From contig OX392541.1 in NCBI GenBank assembly GCA_947623455.1, positions 9,490,719-9,554,718 on the forward strand: a stretch of DNA of 64,000 bases. The letters run 5' to 3'. Source of the stretch: Mimachlamys varia (Eukaryota; Mollusca; Bivalvia; Pectinida; Pectinidae). The notes below the pieces were generated by a model, which ran no database searches, had not been told where the DNA came from, and was given only the letters and a program-made list of their open reading frames with translations. Within the stretch, counting starts at the first letter, position 1; each line of letters opens with the position of its first letter. A program made the translations under genes and the position numbers. Shown here one piece after another: positions 35,911 through 47,733 of the stretch.

Positions 35911-36130
35911 AAATCCATCCCTCTTGTACTGCTAAACACTTTAAAAAGTCTTTTCAGTTAGCCTTCTATGGGCGGCCGTTTTAGGATAAAATACGTTATC
36001 TGCTTTAGTGTAAAAACTTTTACACTTAAGTGTAAAAAAAACAAATTGTCATCAAGTACATTAGTGTAAAACATTTCCACTTAAGTGCAAAAACATTTTT
36101 TTGCACTTAAGTGCAAAAAACACCGATATA
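35911..36130. repeat. Cluster of ACTTAAGTG palindromes
   Basis: TTTACACTTAAGTGTAAAA, CCACTTAAGTGCAAAA and TTTGCACTTAAGTGCAAAA occur within 100 bases (36020-36120), each a small perfect hairpin. It looks like the stem of a foldback repeat next to the LINE break. Confidence 0.6.
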
Positions 36131-39100
36131 ATTATGAGAATAACACAAACCGTCAAATTCGTTTTCGACTGATCTAAAATTAAGCTCAATGATTGGTCGA
36201 CCAATGACCAGTGTTCTATCCATCAATCTCGACCAATCAAATCGTGCGTAAATTCCACTGTAAGTATGAATCTGCGGCATATATCCAGTCAACACTACAA
36301 ATGTAAACAAATACCAAAACATCAATGACCTTCTTACATATTTTAAATCACGACAGTGACGACATCAGTGGAAAATCCCAAAGATAAATGTGACCTTCCG
36401 GGAAACTTCTGAGGTATAATTTTTATAATAAATACATTTATGTTTATACTAATTATGTTGTTCTAAATAAAGATTATACCAATTATCTCAGTCAAATACA
36501 GTTTAAGCCTTACTGTACCATTAAGCTTAGCCTACACAAAAACACGTGGTGTGCACATGTGCGTTGATAAAGGCTATGCACCGAATAACCGTTCAGAACA
36601 ACTTATATTATTACCATAAAACACAAGTAACGATAAAGATAAAATTCAATTATGTAAGGAAAATACTACAAATAACGATGTTATCCACACGAAGCTATAA
36701 TTAATCCTGGAATAGGCCTACTCCACACGCGTCTCCCGCGTTACATTACACCGGAAACAGTAAAGTAAATGTAATATCTCAAGCCGGAATTAGCGGACGC
36801 GGATAAAGCGTGTTTTTTTCTATCTTTCTTTTCTTATCATAAAAAACTATATACATTATCTTTTCTGATTAACTATAACCTAATTACAATGCATCTGGTA
36901 CTTATACAATTCAAATTAATATATGATTTTTTTGTAAAATTACTTAATAAAATGTTACAGTACTTTTAATTATACCGGTTAATATGTACATGTATATAGA
37001 CCTCTATGTAGTTTTTTTTTCTTCTTCCTGCTTTTCAAATCTCATAGCAACTAAATACTGTCATTTATATATTTAGTCTAAAATTAGCAAGATTATCAGT
37101 GTTTGTATGTAAGGATTATGTGGAAAGAATGAGTTATTTCCATTTACTTTATATTTATTGATTGAATCATTTGTAATTAGCTCATCCAAATTACACTTCA
37201 AATCTAATAACACAGTTTTGTATATTCCAAATCTGATAGTTTTATTGTGTATCATGACTCTAATTCAAGAAAATATAATAAATAGTAGTATAATTGAAAC
37301 CTTATATTTCAAAAGACTTTATTTAACATTCAATATATTATTCCAGTATTTATAACAGTTGACTATATTATTGTGTATGCAAGTGAAAGTGGAATTGTGG
37401 AACTATTGTGTATGCAAGATGAGTGTTGAATGGTAGTCCTATTGCATTATGAAATTGTATTGTAAATTAAAATGTTGATCTTGAATAAAATGAATTTAAA
37501 AGAAACAAAAAATTAGAATCGTTGAAAAGGACAGAGAGTGGGCAGATTGTATACGAAAGCAAATGTTAAGAATGGGTTCGGGACATCTGTAGCAAACAGA
37601 ACGTTTCGAGAATGAAAGTAAAACATAAATCACTATTAAATATAGAATGACATATTTTTTCAACAACAATGTATTGATTCTATAAATGTATCATTAACAT
37701 GTCCACGTTAAAAATTTATTAACGGTATTTTTTATCTTAAACTTGAACTCCTAAGGTCACTCGGTCCCTTTGTCAATATCCATGGGAATTTCATGAAATT
37801 TCACTCAATTGGTCACTTGTGTATAAAGAACAAGTATTTGTGTTGTAATTGGCCGAAAAAACTACAGAAATCGTTTTTGGGTGAAAAACTGATATTTTCA
37901 GGGAAAACACCAGAAAGAGCAAAATCAACAACTAGCATATTTCTTTTTGATGTATTACAATGCTAACGTTATATATACATATAAAACAGAAAAGAAGGCA
38001 AACATTTAACGTTTCGTATAACTTTTATTCAACAAAACAAACACATATATGCATGTTTTTCATCAACATTTTCAAATATCCAAACATTGCGTGGATGAAT
38101 AACTGATTTTATAAAATCATGTTATGAAGAAATAATCCTTATTTAACAATGCATGAAAAAATTGAACCGAAAAACATTATTTCACTTAAAATTTGGGGAA
38201 AATAATCAGAATCATTGGGTTTTTTTTTATTTCAGTTGCCTCCCCTTTCACTGCAACTGGACTTAATTGTAGGTGGTATAGATTTTCCCATATTACATAA
38301 AACCCACTTCTAAAGTATTTAAATATAGATTAATAAACCACGTGTGTCGAAAATGCATTATAGGAACATTTCAGTTAACTTCAATTTAGACAACATAGGT
38401 TCTTATAATTATGTATATAAAATAAATTATCAAGCACATACCGATTGAAAGTCAAAACGACAGACCTTCCTTGAACAGTTGACACTGAGTGTGGCACTTT
38501 CGGTTTGTCCGCTTCTCCTCCTGGATCCGTTGTGTATAACATTAATTTTCCAATAAGTCAAAGGTGCAGTGTAATTAAAGTAAGGTCAAGAGCAACACTT
38601 GACTCGCTCATTAAATCACAATATACTTGTTTCGCCAGAAAGTGTGCCGACGATCTTATTACGCTCAATATTTACATTGGATAGCGATCTGGTAAAATCA
38701 TTCCAGTCTTTCTAAAGGTTATCCATTTAATGCATTGAATGAGTGAGATATTAGGTTTATCGTTTGCTTTCGCCTGATTTGTATAAACTCGCCTGGTATC
38801 AGATTACACAGAAATTAGTTTATAACTAGTGTTTATGGCATTTATTGAATACTGATATCATCATGTTGCATTTAATATCGAATTAAACAATGTGTTTGTT
38901 TAATGACGCAGTTTTGAAGAATTGAAGCGGACACATAGGTTGTTTTTGTGTCTACGTTTTTATGGATGAGTGAGGGTGAGTGGGGAACTCGCTTATGAAA
39001 CTCACATCATGACATCGCGATCGTTGTACATGTAGATAAAACACAAACGCGTGTCACCAGTTCCAAATCCTTGTATTCACTCCCAAATATATCTTTTGCA

Positions 39101-39145
39101 TAAAGAGATTTTTGATAAATGGGAATAACTCAATTACATTGGAGT
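36131..39145. other. Non-coding stretch
   Basis: About 3 kb of AT-rich DNA between the LINE remnant and the TA-flanked element. The frames at 36107-36325 (-), 37073-37255 (-) and 37158-37355 (+) have no protein features. No element ends seen. Confidence 0.4.
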
Positions 39146-40075
39146 TACAGTTGAGTGTAAGCTAACCTTTACACCCTAGTGCACTAGGAGTGCACTACGT
39201 TTAAACTAGTAGTGCACTACATTTAAACTACAGGTAAACTAGTAGTGCACTACGTCCAGCCAGGTGTGACCACAAAAACCCCTACAGGTAATGGGAGAGT
39301 CCTTGCCTACCTGTGTCCTTACCTGTACAGATGTAATGCGATTTACCTGTACTTTTATGTTATACTATTGAAGACATTTGTTTGTTAGAACCTGGTACTT
39401 TCTCATATTAGTACAAGAATGAAAAAATCTGAGTTTATGCCAGAAGATATTTATCACAATAACTTAAATAAATTAATTCACCGCATGTCAAAATTTAAAT
39501 ATAATAATAATTAAATATACTAACTTATAATTCTTTTTAAAGAAGTAATAATGATTCTTTTCCATTGAAATATTTGTATTCTACAATTAAATTGAAAGGT
39601 ATGTGTTCAAATAAAAAATGGTATAACATGTTTTATGTTGAAATTATTAAGTTAATCCTACTACAAATATATACAGAAAATAAAGTAAACAACAGGTTGT
39701 AATATGAAAAAAAAATAGATATTAGAAGAACATATTTTGTACTTAGTATAGTTGTTACTTTAATATTTGACATTAAGAAGCTAGCTGTGCAATATCAGAC
39801 ACGTACAAGGTTTTATACGTTTCTGGCAATACTACCTACATGTACCGGTATTGGTATTCTGTTTCACTATATACACTCATGTGCAATGCATACAAATGAA
39901 AGGTTATATAAACATCGAGTACTAATATAAAAAAAGATTACTTTCTCCAAAACATTTAAAGCCATTTCCTTCTTCATATCATAATACCAATATACATCTA
40001 CATGTAATCCAATTGACTGTAATCAATGTTATCATCATTTATTAAATAGGATCATCATTAATCAATTAACAGGGC

Positions 40076-40265
40076 CCTCAGGCCTTAAATCAGACTTGGC
40101 CAGTGATGGCTGTGGGGGAGTGGAAGGTGAGAAATTCACACCTGGCCAACTACAGACGGCCTAGGGGTGTCCCCTATATATCCTGACCTCTGTGAGGATG
40201 TGGCCTAGGCAGGCAGGTCAGGTACCAAATTATGCCTGGAGGGTAAAGGATTGTACCTGAAGTTC
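40076..40265 (+). repeat. GC-richer internal block of the TA element, copy 1
   Basis: GGCCAGTGATGGCTGTGGG, GTGAGAAATTCACACCTGGC and GGCAGGTCAGGTACC match the block at 41117-41295 in the same order. Both stand out from the AT-rich interior. Confidence 0.7.
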
Positions 40266-41116
40266 TATATTTGTCCCTTTTAGTTAGAGATTATATAAGT
40301 CACTAGATTGATTTAAAAGTACAATAAATGTGACTGGCATAGGCTTAACTTTGTTATAATTTAGGTTAATATAAATGCATATTATTTATTTGTTGTAAAC
40401 TTAGTCTTTCAATATAGAATTAATTAAAATGATTCCATTAAACTGACCTTACTTTTTTTTAAATCATTATTACATATATGTATAAACCTTCAAGTCATAT
40501 TTAATACAATCTGTAATTCTCTTCAATGTTTAGGCCTAAATATTGGAAATGCATCATTTTAGAATACTTTTATACTGATTATTAGAATAAAATTAAGTAT
40601 AATGAATGTTAGTATTTTATTATCAAACTGTATGAAGCGACTGAGCCAGACACATATATATTCTCTCGCATATATATACGTCCCAGATTACACCCAATAT
40701 AAACCAGATAATTTTTCAAAATTAATTCATTTAACAAGTATATATATGTTAATATTTAGAAATCGAAATGCGTCATTGGATTGTATTCATTCAAGTGTCA
40801 TAAGATACTTAGTATTTTAAGTTAATATTTAAAAAAACCAGAATCTGGTAACGGACTGATATAGACTTACATTGTTGACCAATTAATCATTATTAATTTC
40901 AATGTTATTTTATGTACTATTAATTTATTATATAATTGTATAAATAAATGTTTTGAATGAAACAAAAAAATGGATTAAAGTTCTCAAAATATCCACTATT
41001 TAAAAGGATGTGTAAATATCTAGATATATTATCAAAGATTTTTAATTTCATATAAACTTGATAAACCTGAGTAAAAGTTAAAATATGTATTATCATAATT
41101 ATGATCATGGTCATAT

Positions 41117-41295
41117 CCAGCTGAGCCCTTACTAATCAAATTGGTTTCAAATTTGACCAGTGATAGTCAGATGAGAAATTCACACCTCAATTATATCACT
41201 GACAGGCTTATGTCAGCAGGTGTTCCTAGACAAGGTTGAGACAGGTCAGGTAATTGCCTGAGGCCTGAGGGTCAAATCAAAACATCTGTCCCATA
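41117..41295 (+). repeat. GC-richer internal block of the TA element, copy 2
   Basis: GACCAGTGATAGTCAGATG, AGAAATTCACACCTCAAT and GAGACAGGTCAGGTAATTG match copy 1 about 1041 bases upstream, which indicates an old internal tandem duplication of ~1 kb. Confidence 0.7.
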
Positions 41296-42114
41296 CTGAA
41301 CAATCTGACTAAATTTTAATTTATTGTTGTATTACTTTTTTTCAACTTCAAATTCTTATATTTATATTAACACTGTTATATGTGGTGATATATACATACA
41401 GATCTTAACATAGAAAAAAAAATAAAATAAAGATTATCAAAACTCTATAGCGCGTTCATAAATATATAGATCTGAGGCATGAATGTATTTAATAAAGATA
41501 TATATCTAGTTTAATTAAGTAATAAAAGAATATTTATTTGTTATTTTCACAATTAGTTCTTACAATATTTAAAAAAAATACTTCTAAACAAATAATTATC
41601 AATAGATATTCCTTCAATTTTTCAATATACTTGATTGTAAATTGGTAAATGAATATAAAAAACGTTAATAGTGTATATTAAATGAAATATAAGACATCAA
41701 AACTGCTGGAAAAATATTAATTTCTATTTTATTTATATCATGTATGCAAAGAATTTTTGGGGAAAATTGTAAGAGTAATTATCATGATTTCACAATTTCT
41801 AGTTTTGAAATAAAAGAAAAAAGGTTGTTAAAAATAACTACATAAGATGCATACATATACATTAAAGTTATAAATATTAACTAATGATAAGGCCAGCTTC
41901 AAAGTACTAGCAGAAGACAAAGGTGAGGTACAGGTAAAAATCACAGGTAGATAGATGGGACTGCCCATTTACCTGTAGGGGTATTTTGCCTATATGGGGT
42001 TCAGGGTGTAGTGCACTACTAGTTTACCTGTAGTTTAAATGTAGTGCACTACTAGTTTAAACGTAGTGCACTACTAGTGCACTAGGTGTAAATGTTAGCT
42101 TACACTCAACTGTA

Positions 42115-42759
42115 CTAATTATCTTCCCATACGGTATTGTTAACACAACACGTTAACATAAGATCAGTTTGATATAATCGATAAATACTCAACCCACTCA
42201 ACCTTTTAGCTTTTACATAGATTCAATCAGACGCTTGCATCTTTGCCGGATTGCAAATTGCATGATGATCGGTGTATGTACGGTAAATTTCTTACCCACG
42301 ATAGCTATCAAATTCTATATCCGTCAAAGCGGCCATGTTTTTGCCAAGAACGATAATCAACGGACCGAGAGACCTTAAATTTAACAAAACCTAATTTCGT
42401 CTCATTACTGAATATTGAAATGGGAAGGTTTAATAAAATACGCATTGCGACAGTGGCGATATTGAAGACGAGTACCATTTCATAATACATGTGAAATGTA
42501 GCAACTATGAAAAACATTCCATCAAACCGCATTACCATAGAAACGTAGTCTGAAAAAAAATTGTACAACTTTTTATAACAAAAATTTTACAAGGATCTTT
42601 TGAATATAGGCTAGTTTATTGTACTCGGTACATGTAACAAAAGACGATTATATACAAGTCAATTTTACCTGTTGAAACGGACATCCGGAACTGTGAATAC
42701 TTTATGGAAAAAGACTATAACCTCTATCACAACAAGCAGTCAAGCTACCTTGCAGGCAA
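42115..42759. other. Non-coding stretch
   Basis: A - strand frame at 42308-42568 has no recognisable domain. No gene supported. Confidence 0.4.
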
Positions 42760-43150
42760 ACACTATTGATGGTCTCATCCTCGTGCGCTGATGTTTTGTG
42801 AACCTTTTTCGGTGTCATAGGCTGATCCTGGTAAATAAAGGAGGTATCATCTACCACAAGACACGACATTGGCGGCCAATACGCTGACCAAATGCGGACG
42901 TAACTACTGGACCGTGTCCGTAAGTGTTAAATATAGACATTTATTGATGTATCAGGGAAACAGCGTTCAATTAATGAGAGTGTGAAACGATGCGGGTTTG
43001 GAAAGGATAACGATGCATGTAATTATTACGTTTTCCCTTATTATGTGTTATCCGTATTTTAATCCTATCGCATTTATACTAGTTCTCATTTTCCTGAAGG
43101 TTCAGGTATTTAACCTACACATTGAATCCACAGCAATATTCATGCTAGCT
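42760..43150 (+). repeat. Dispersed repeat R5, copy 1
   Basis: AATAAAGGAGGTATCATC, ACCACAAGACACGACATTGG, GTAAGTGTTAAATATAGAC and GGATAACGATG match 54720-54940. The continuation ATTACGTTTTCCC...GTTATCCGTATT matches 55582-55612, so the second copy is split by about 630 bases. Confidence 0.7.
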
Positions 43151-43463
43151 TGTCGATTCAGTACACAGAATCACTCAACCATATACTATTGACCTCGCAG
43201 GGTACAACTGCAACACTATATCCACCATGTCCTAGCGCCACAACGGGGTCTTTAAACTATGGACACGATGGTCTCTATTCTGAAGCGGGAAAAAGAAGAG
43301 TTCAGGTAAAGAAGAGTGTTCGGAACCCTCCAAATGCGACTTTAAGTTATTTTAAATATAGCTCATGGACCGCTTCACATTTTCTATTATTTGTATATTT
43401 AGAGTACTTTACCTTACACGTAGTCTTTTTTTAGCTGAAAAATGTAAACAGCCTAGTGCAAAC

Positions 43464-43556
43464 CATCTTCGATATCCAGGGGTTATCAGTTTTGCCATGA
43501 CATATTTCAGTGATGTAAAGAGCAAAGGGAAATTTAACCCCTGGATATCGAGGATG
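43464..43556. mobile_element. 93-bp hairpin related to the 27509 MITE
   Basis: CATCTTCGATATCCAGGGGTT and AACCCCTGGATATCGAGGATG are inverted 21-base ends with one mismatch. The same outer end begins the 324-bp MITE at 27509. No target duplication is visible. Confidence 0.7.
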
Positions 43557-44239
43557 AGCTCATACCTAACTCCATTTCTTGTTTAAAGTCTCTCTCGATC
43601 TCTATCTCATTACTTGTCAAGACTTGTATATATCAAAATATTATTCGAATAGAAAAGTACATTTAAAAGGTATCGAGGAATAAAACATGTTTTATGTCGT
43701 TTTAAAGTGATAACGGATGATAAACAAATTCATGGAATATCGACGAACCCTCCCTAGTGTAACATACAAAACTGAACTTTAACAGTACATGATCACCGAC
43801 ACATCTTAACCTTTGCTGTTGGTATCACATTAGTTTCGGCTTCTACATATGTAGACGACCATTACATTGTTACATTACACAGTACGTTTTCATGATCGTT
43901 ATTGTCAGACTCTCCCGCTGTTTAAATGTGATTTTTCTTACATGACTACAGCATGTTTCATATTCGGTTTAAGAAAAGATGAGAAATCTTGAAATTGATA
44001 CCTTGTTATGTCTCATTCGTATGATTTCATATTTATGTTTGGATATCACATGTGTGAAAAATTGTAATGGGATGTGTTTGTGTTTAAATATCATATTTGA
44101 GTACATTATGTGGTTCAACAACGTGTTATATAGATTTTCAAATGATGTAGTGTGATACATGTGCGTTTCAACATAACGTTGTAGGATGCATGTGTGTTTC
44201 AATGATATATGTTGAATAAAATGCTGCATGCATATATTG
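43557..44239. other. Non-coding stretch
   Basis: Passes into ever clearer decayed 30-bp repeat units toward 44240. No gene supported. Confidence 0.4.
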
Positions 44240-44790
44240 ACTACACGTGTGTTCAGAAAGATACAGTGCGTTGCATGTGTGTTTCAAATAATAAAGTGGG
44301 GTGTACATGAATGTATGTTTCAAATAATGTAGAAGGGTGCATGTGTTTCAAACGTTATTTTGAAAGGCATGTGTCTTTAAAATAATGTATAGTGTGATTC
44401 ATTCATTGCAGCAGCGTATAGTGTGATGTTTGTATGTTTCTACGATATATTGGAATGCATGTGTTTCTTAAAAGATACAATTAGATTTATGCTGGGTTTG
44501 AAATAAAGTATTTCGATGCATGTGCGTTTCAAACGATATACAAAAAGACATGTGAGTTTAGAATAATGTATAGTGCAATGCATGTATGTTTTAACGATAT
44601 ATTATAATGCATGTTGGTTTGAAATGATGTATTGGGATGCATGAGGGTTTGAAATGAAGTTGGGTGTATGCGTGTTTCTCAAAATGAAGTGGGGTGTATG
44701 TGTGCTTCACATAATGATGTGGGGTGTATGTGTGTCTCACATAATGAAGTGGGGTGTATGTGGGTTTCCAACGATATATTAGAATACATG
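44240..44790 (-). repeat. Decayed edge of the 30-bp array
   Basis: Units such as GGGGTGTATGTGTGTCTCAC-ATAATGAAGT at 44690-44760 and looser GCATGTGTGTTTCAA units before them keep the pattern and spacing of the core with many substitutions and small indels. It is an old, unhomogenised flank. Confidence 0.75.
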
Positions 44791-45330
44791 TGTGTTTGAA
44801 ATGATGTAGCGGGATATATGTGTGTTTGAAATGATGTAGCGGGATATACGTGTGTTTGAAATGATGTAGCGGGATATATGTGTGTTTGAAATGTTGTCGT
44901 GGAATATATGTGTGTTTGAAATGATGTAGCGGGATATATGTGTGTTTGAAATGATGTAGCGGGATATATGTGTGTTTGAAATGATGTAGCGGGATATATG
45001 TGTGTTTGAAATGATGTAGCGGGATATATGTGTGTTTGAAATGATGTAGCGGGATATATGTGTGTTTGAAATGATGAAGCGGGATATATGTGTGTTTGAA
45101 ATGATGTAGCGGGATATATGTGTGTTTGAAATGATGTAGCGGGATATATGTGTGTTTAAAATGATGTAGCGGGATATATGTGTGTTTGAAATGATATAAC
45201 GGGATATATGTGTGTTTGAAATGATGTAGCGGGATATATGTGTGTTTAAAATGATGTAGCGGGATATATGTGTGTTTGAAATGATATAACGGGATATATG
45301 TGTGTTTGAAATGATGTAGCGGGATATATG
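44791..45330 (-). repeat. 30-bp tandem array, 18 units, open on the - strand
   Basis: Eighteen units of TGTGTTTGAAATGATGTAGC-GGGATATATG. On the - strand each reads HTYIPLHHFK, so a 251-codon frame (44591-45346) runs through the core and part of the decayed edge. A three-unit order A-B-C (B: GTTTAAAATG, C: GATATAAC) occurs twice at the right end, a 90-bp higher-order repeat. No signal peptide, flanking exon or start context supports a real protein; a unit length divisible by three without stops explains the frame. Confidence 0.95.
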
Positions 45331-45362
45331 TGTGTTTTAACGACATATTGGAACGGTCACTC

Positions 45363-45640
45363 TAATTAGTGCCCTCCGAGGGTTATGTGCGGTTTTTGAG
45401 CTTCTGCATATTCATAATTTTCCCCTTATTTTGTCTTCTGACTTATACGAAGTATATCTATATAATGTGTTCGAAATTTCATTCCGATTAGAATAAAGGA
45501 AAATTATGAAATGTGTTGATAACAATGCATATTTGCATTGAATTAGTGTCCTGCGAAGATCCCGTGCGCAAAATAATTCTTTATAAAATATTCTAACATT
45601 TTGTTTCTGATTCGTAAAAAATCAGTACTTACCTATTTTT
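45363..45640. repeat. Repeat-like block with two matching ends
   Basis: AATTAGTGCCCTCCGAGGG...ATGTGCG at 45363 and AATTAGTGTCCTGCGAAGAT...CGTGCGC at 45540 are similar direct copies. Between them CATAATTTTCC and GGAAAATTATG are inverted. Unclassified. Confidence 0.45.
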
Positions 45641-45699
45641 GTGCAAAAAAATCAGGTCGATCGGGTCAACAGACAGTACCGACATACGTCAATGAATAA

Positions 45700-46660
45700 T
45701 ACATTTCGAGGTAGTATTTCATTAGCTCAACGGGTCCAAGGACCAAGGTTAACTTATGCCATACCGTGGCGTCTGTCGTCCGTCTGTCCTTCAACAATCG
45801 ACTTCTACTTCTTAACCACTGATCTGAAATTAATCAAATTCGGTAGGAAGCATCCCTAGGTGGACGGGACTCTAATGTATATAAAATCATAGGGCTGATC
45901 CCCCAGGGACCAGAGGGGCGGGGCCAAAAAGGGTTAATTTAGCTATATTGATTTAACAACTTCTCTGGGTCTAAGCAATGCGAAAAATTCACATTTTAGT
46001 GGTAGCATCCCTAGGTGACTGATATTCAAATTTATACAAATGATGGGGCTGACCCCCCCACCTCCTTGGAGCCTGATGGGAGGGCCAAAAGGCGACCATG
46101 TGGCAATATTGATATCACTTTTAAACGGTTGAGATCCCCACCCCAAAACTACATATATCATTACTATCATAAAGGGAACATCACAAATATGATTTTAGAT
46201 TTGACCCAAGGGTCTGTCACGCCCTTACAGACTTGACTCTTTAGTCATAATTTTTAAACTGTTGAGATCCCCACCACAAAACTATATAGGCCTATAAAAT
46301 TGCTGAGTTTAAGAGATGATCACAAACATGATATTATATATCAACTTAGGGTCTGCCACGCCCTTGCAGACATCCCACCCCAAAACTATACAGAAACAAA
46401 CACAGTCATGATACTGTATTATCAATAATGTAAGGGCCTAGCCCAGCCCTAGGGACCTTGGTTCTCAGTTAAGCTTAAAAACAGTGAGTTGAGATACCCA
46501 CCCATAAATCTATTTTTAATTTATACAGATATACTTAAAGGATAATTCTTTTGGTCTGTCCCTGCCCATATCATCTTTTTTAGAAATATCTTACCATGAC
46601 TACCTTGATACCAATTTATCGAGGTGAGCGATACAGGCCCTCTATGCCTCTTGTACTTAT
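45700..46660 (+). repeat. Dispersed repeat R3 (common mollusc-type repeat)
   Basis: Opens with CGTCTGTCGTCCGTCTGTCC, runs through CCCCCAGGGACCAGAGGGG and GGGGCCAAAAAGGGTTAATT, and closes with GAGGTGAGCGATACAGGCCC...GCCTCTTGT. The 56340-59720 array is built from the same GGGGCCAAAAAGGGT-containing unit and ends alike. It explains the short frames at 45641-46236. Confidence 0.65.
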
Positions 46661-46798
46661 ATATATTTAAATTTATAGTTATATCGAGGCAGTATAAAGT
46701 ACCGAAAGAGGAAACAAAATTGCTATTGCTTGTGAAATATTTATCAAATTTTTAATTTGTGTACCTATCCATATACACCAGTATGTATGTATATTTAC

Positions 46799-46945
46799 GG
46801 AATGACGGCAATTTTTTATTTTGTTATACGGTATATACCGAAAACATGTGTGCACTTTGCATACATCCGCGAAGCGGTTTATGCAAAAAAGTGCACACAT
46901 TTTTTTCGGTATATACCGTATAACAAAAAAAATTGCGGTCATTCC
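46799..46945. mobile_element. 147-bp foldback element
   Basis: GGAATGACGGCAATTTTTT at the left pairs with AATTGCGGTCATTCC at the right. The stem continues through TTGTTATACGGTATATACCG and TGTGTGCACTTTGCATA. Almost the whole element is stem; no coding. Confidence 0.85.
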
Positions 46946-47109
46946 TTATAATTTAATTTCAAAAGACAAACACGTTTTGAATGCATTTCATTTAAGTGCG
47001 GCGAAATTTTATCCTAGCGCTAGTTTACCCAATCATACGTTAGGATTTCAAATAACGCGCCAAATAGTGTTATACTACGTCACGAACCAAACACATTGAC
47101 CTGAGAATT

Positions 47110-47435
47110 TGTTACAGCTAGTTTTGGATCTAAAATAGTGTGTTTAGAGTAATTTTACACATTTTGGGGGTTAAGATCAATGCCCCCTCAATGGTCATAA
47201 AAGCTAAAGGGTGGAAAGCTTTCCAGATCGAAAAATCGACCCCACCTACCTTTCTTGCATCGAAAATCACATTTGTAGTTGAGGTACGAAAAAACGCTTG
47301 GTACCGTTGGAAAGATGGATAATTTTTATTTTATAAAATTCCTAAATGCAAGTCAAAAGTATCCTCCTTCCGCAGAAATAATCTCCATTTCCTCCAAAAT
47401 TACGAAAAATTTCCGTGTCCCAAAGTTCTCGGCGG
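47110..47435. other. Non-coding, repeat-like stretch
   Basis: GC-richer text with poly-purine tracts before the 47436 hairpin. It lies downstream of the DUF3504 pseudogene (- strand) and may hold its displaced 3' part, but I cannot recognise it. Confidence 0.35.
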
Positions 47436-47605
47436 CTTGCCGGGCATTTCGTTACATATTCATTAGGTTGACGTCACTGCACGCGGAGGCCTTACGCTGT
47501 CAATGGATGGCGGTCTTACTTTAAATTTAGCCACCCAATGACAGCGAAAGACCAGCACGCGGGGTGACGTCAATCTAATGAATATGTAACGAAATGGCCG
47601 GCAAG
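47436..47605. mobile_element. 170-bp foldback element
   Basis: CTTGCCGGGCATTTCGTTAC and GTAACGAAATGGCCGGCAAG form the ends. The stem goes on with ATATTCATTAGGTTGACGTC, GCACGCGG and CTGTCATTG. It lies about 130 bases past the point where the DUF3504 homology fades. Confidence 0.82.
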
Positions 47606-47733
47606 TAGTCTTGTACACTTGTAGCCCGGAGGCAATGTGCTGTGTAAACTTTCGAACATTTTGCATTTTTGGAGATGTCCGCCATAAAGCGCGAAAACTT
47701 GTAGATCTACGACTTAACCGGTTTGTCTGTGTA

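Larger units (their letters stand above)
39148..42112. mobile_element. 2965-bp TA-flanked transposon with ~106-bp repeat-built TIRs
   Basis: Begins CAGTTGAGTGTAAGCTAAC and ends with its reverse complement, flanked by TA (39146-39147 and 42113-42114), as for Tc1/mariner-type elements. The TIRs (39148-39253 and 42007-42112) differ at few positions. Each holds four TAGTGCACTA-type palindromes spaced by TTTAAAC. Copies of ACCTGTA/TACAGGT cluster just inside both ends. The 2.75-kb interior is very AT-rich and has no transposase frame. Confidence 0.88.

Noticed and set aside
44591..45346. 251-codon - strand frame as a real repeat protein gene
   Set aside because: The 30-bp unit is divisible by three and lacks stops, which alone gives a long frame. 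No signal peptide, splice signals or conserved flanks are seen.
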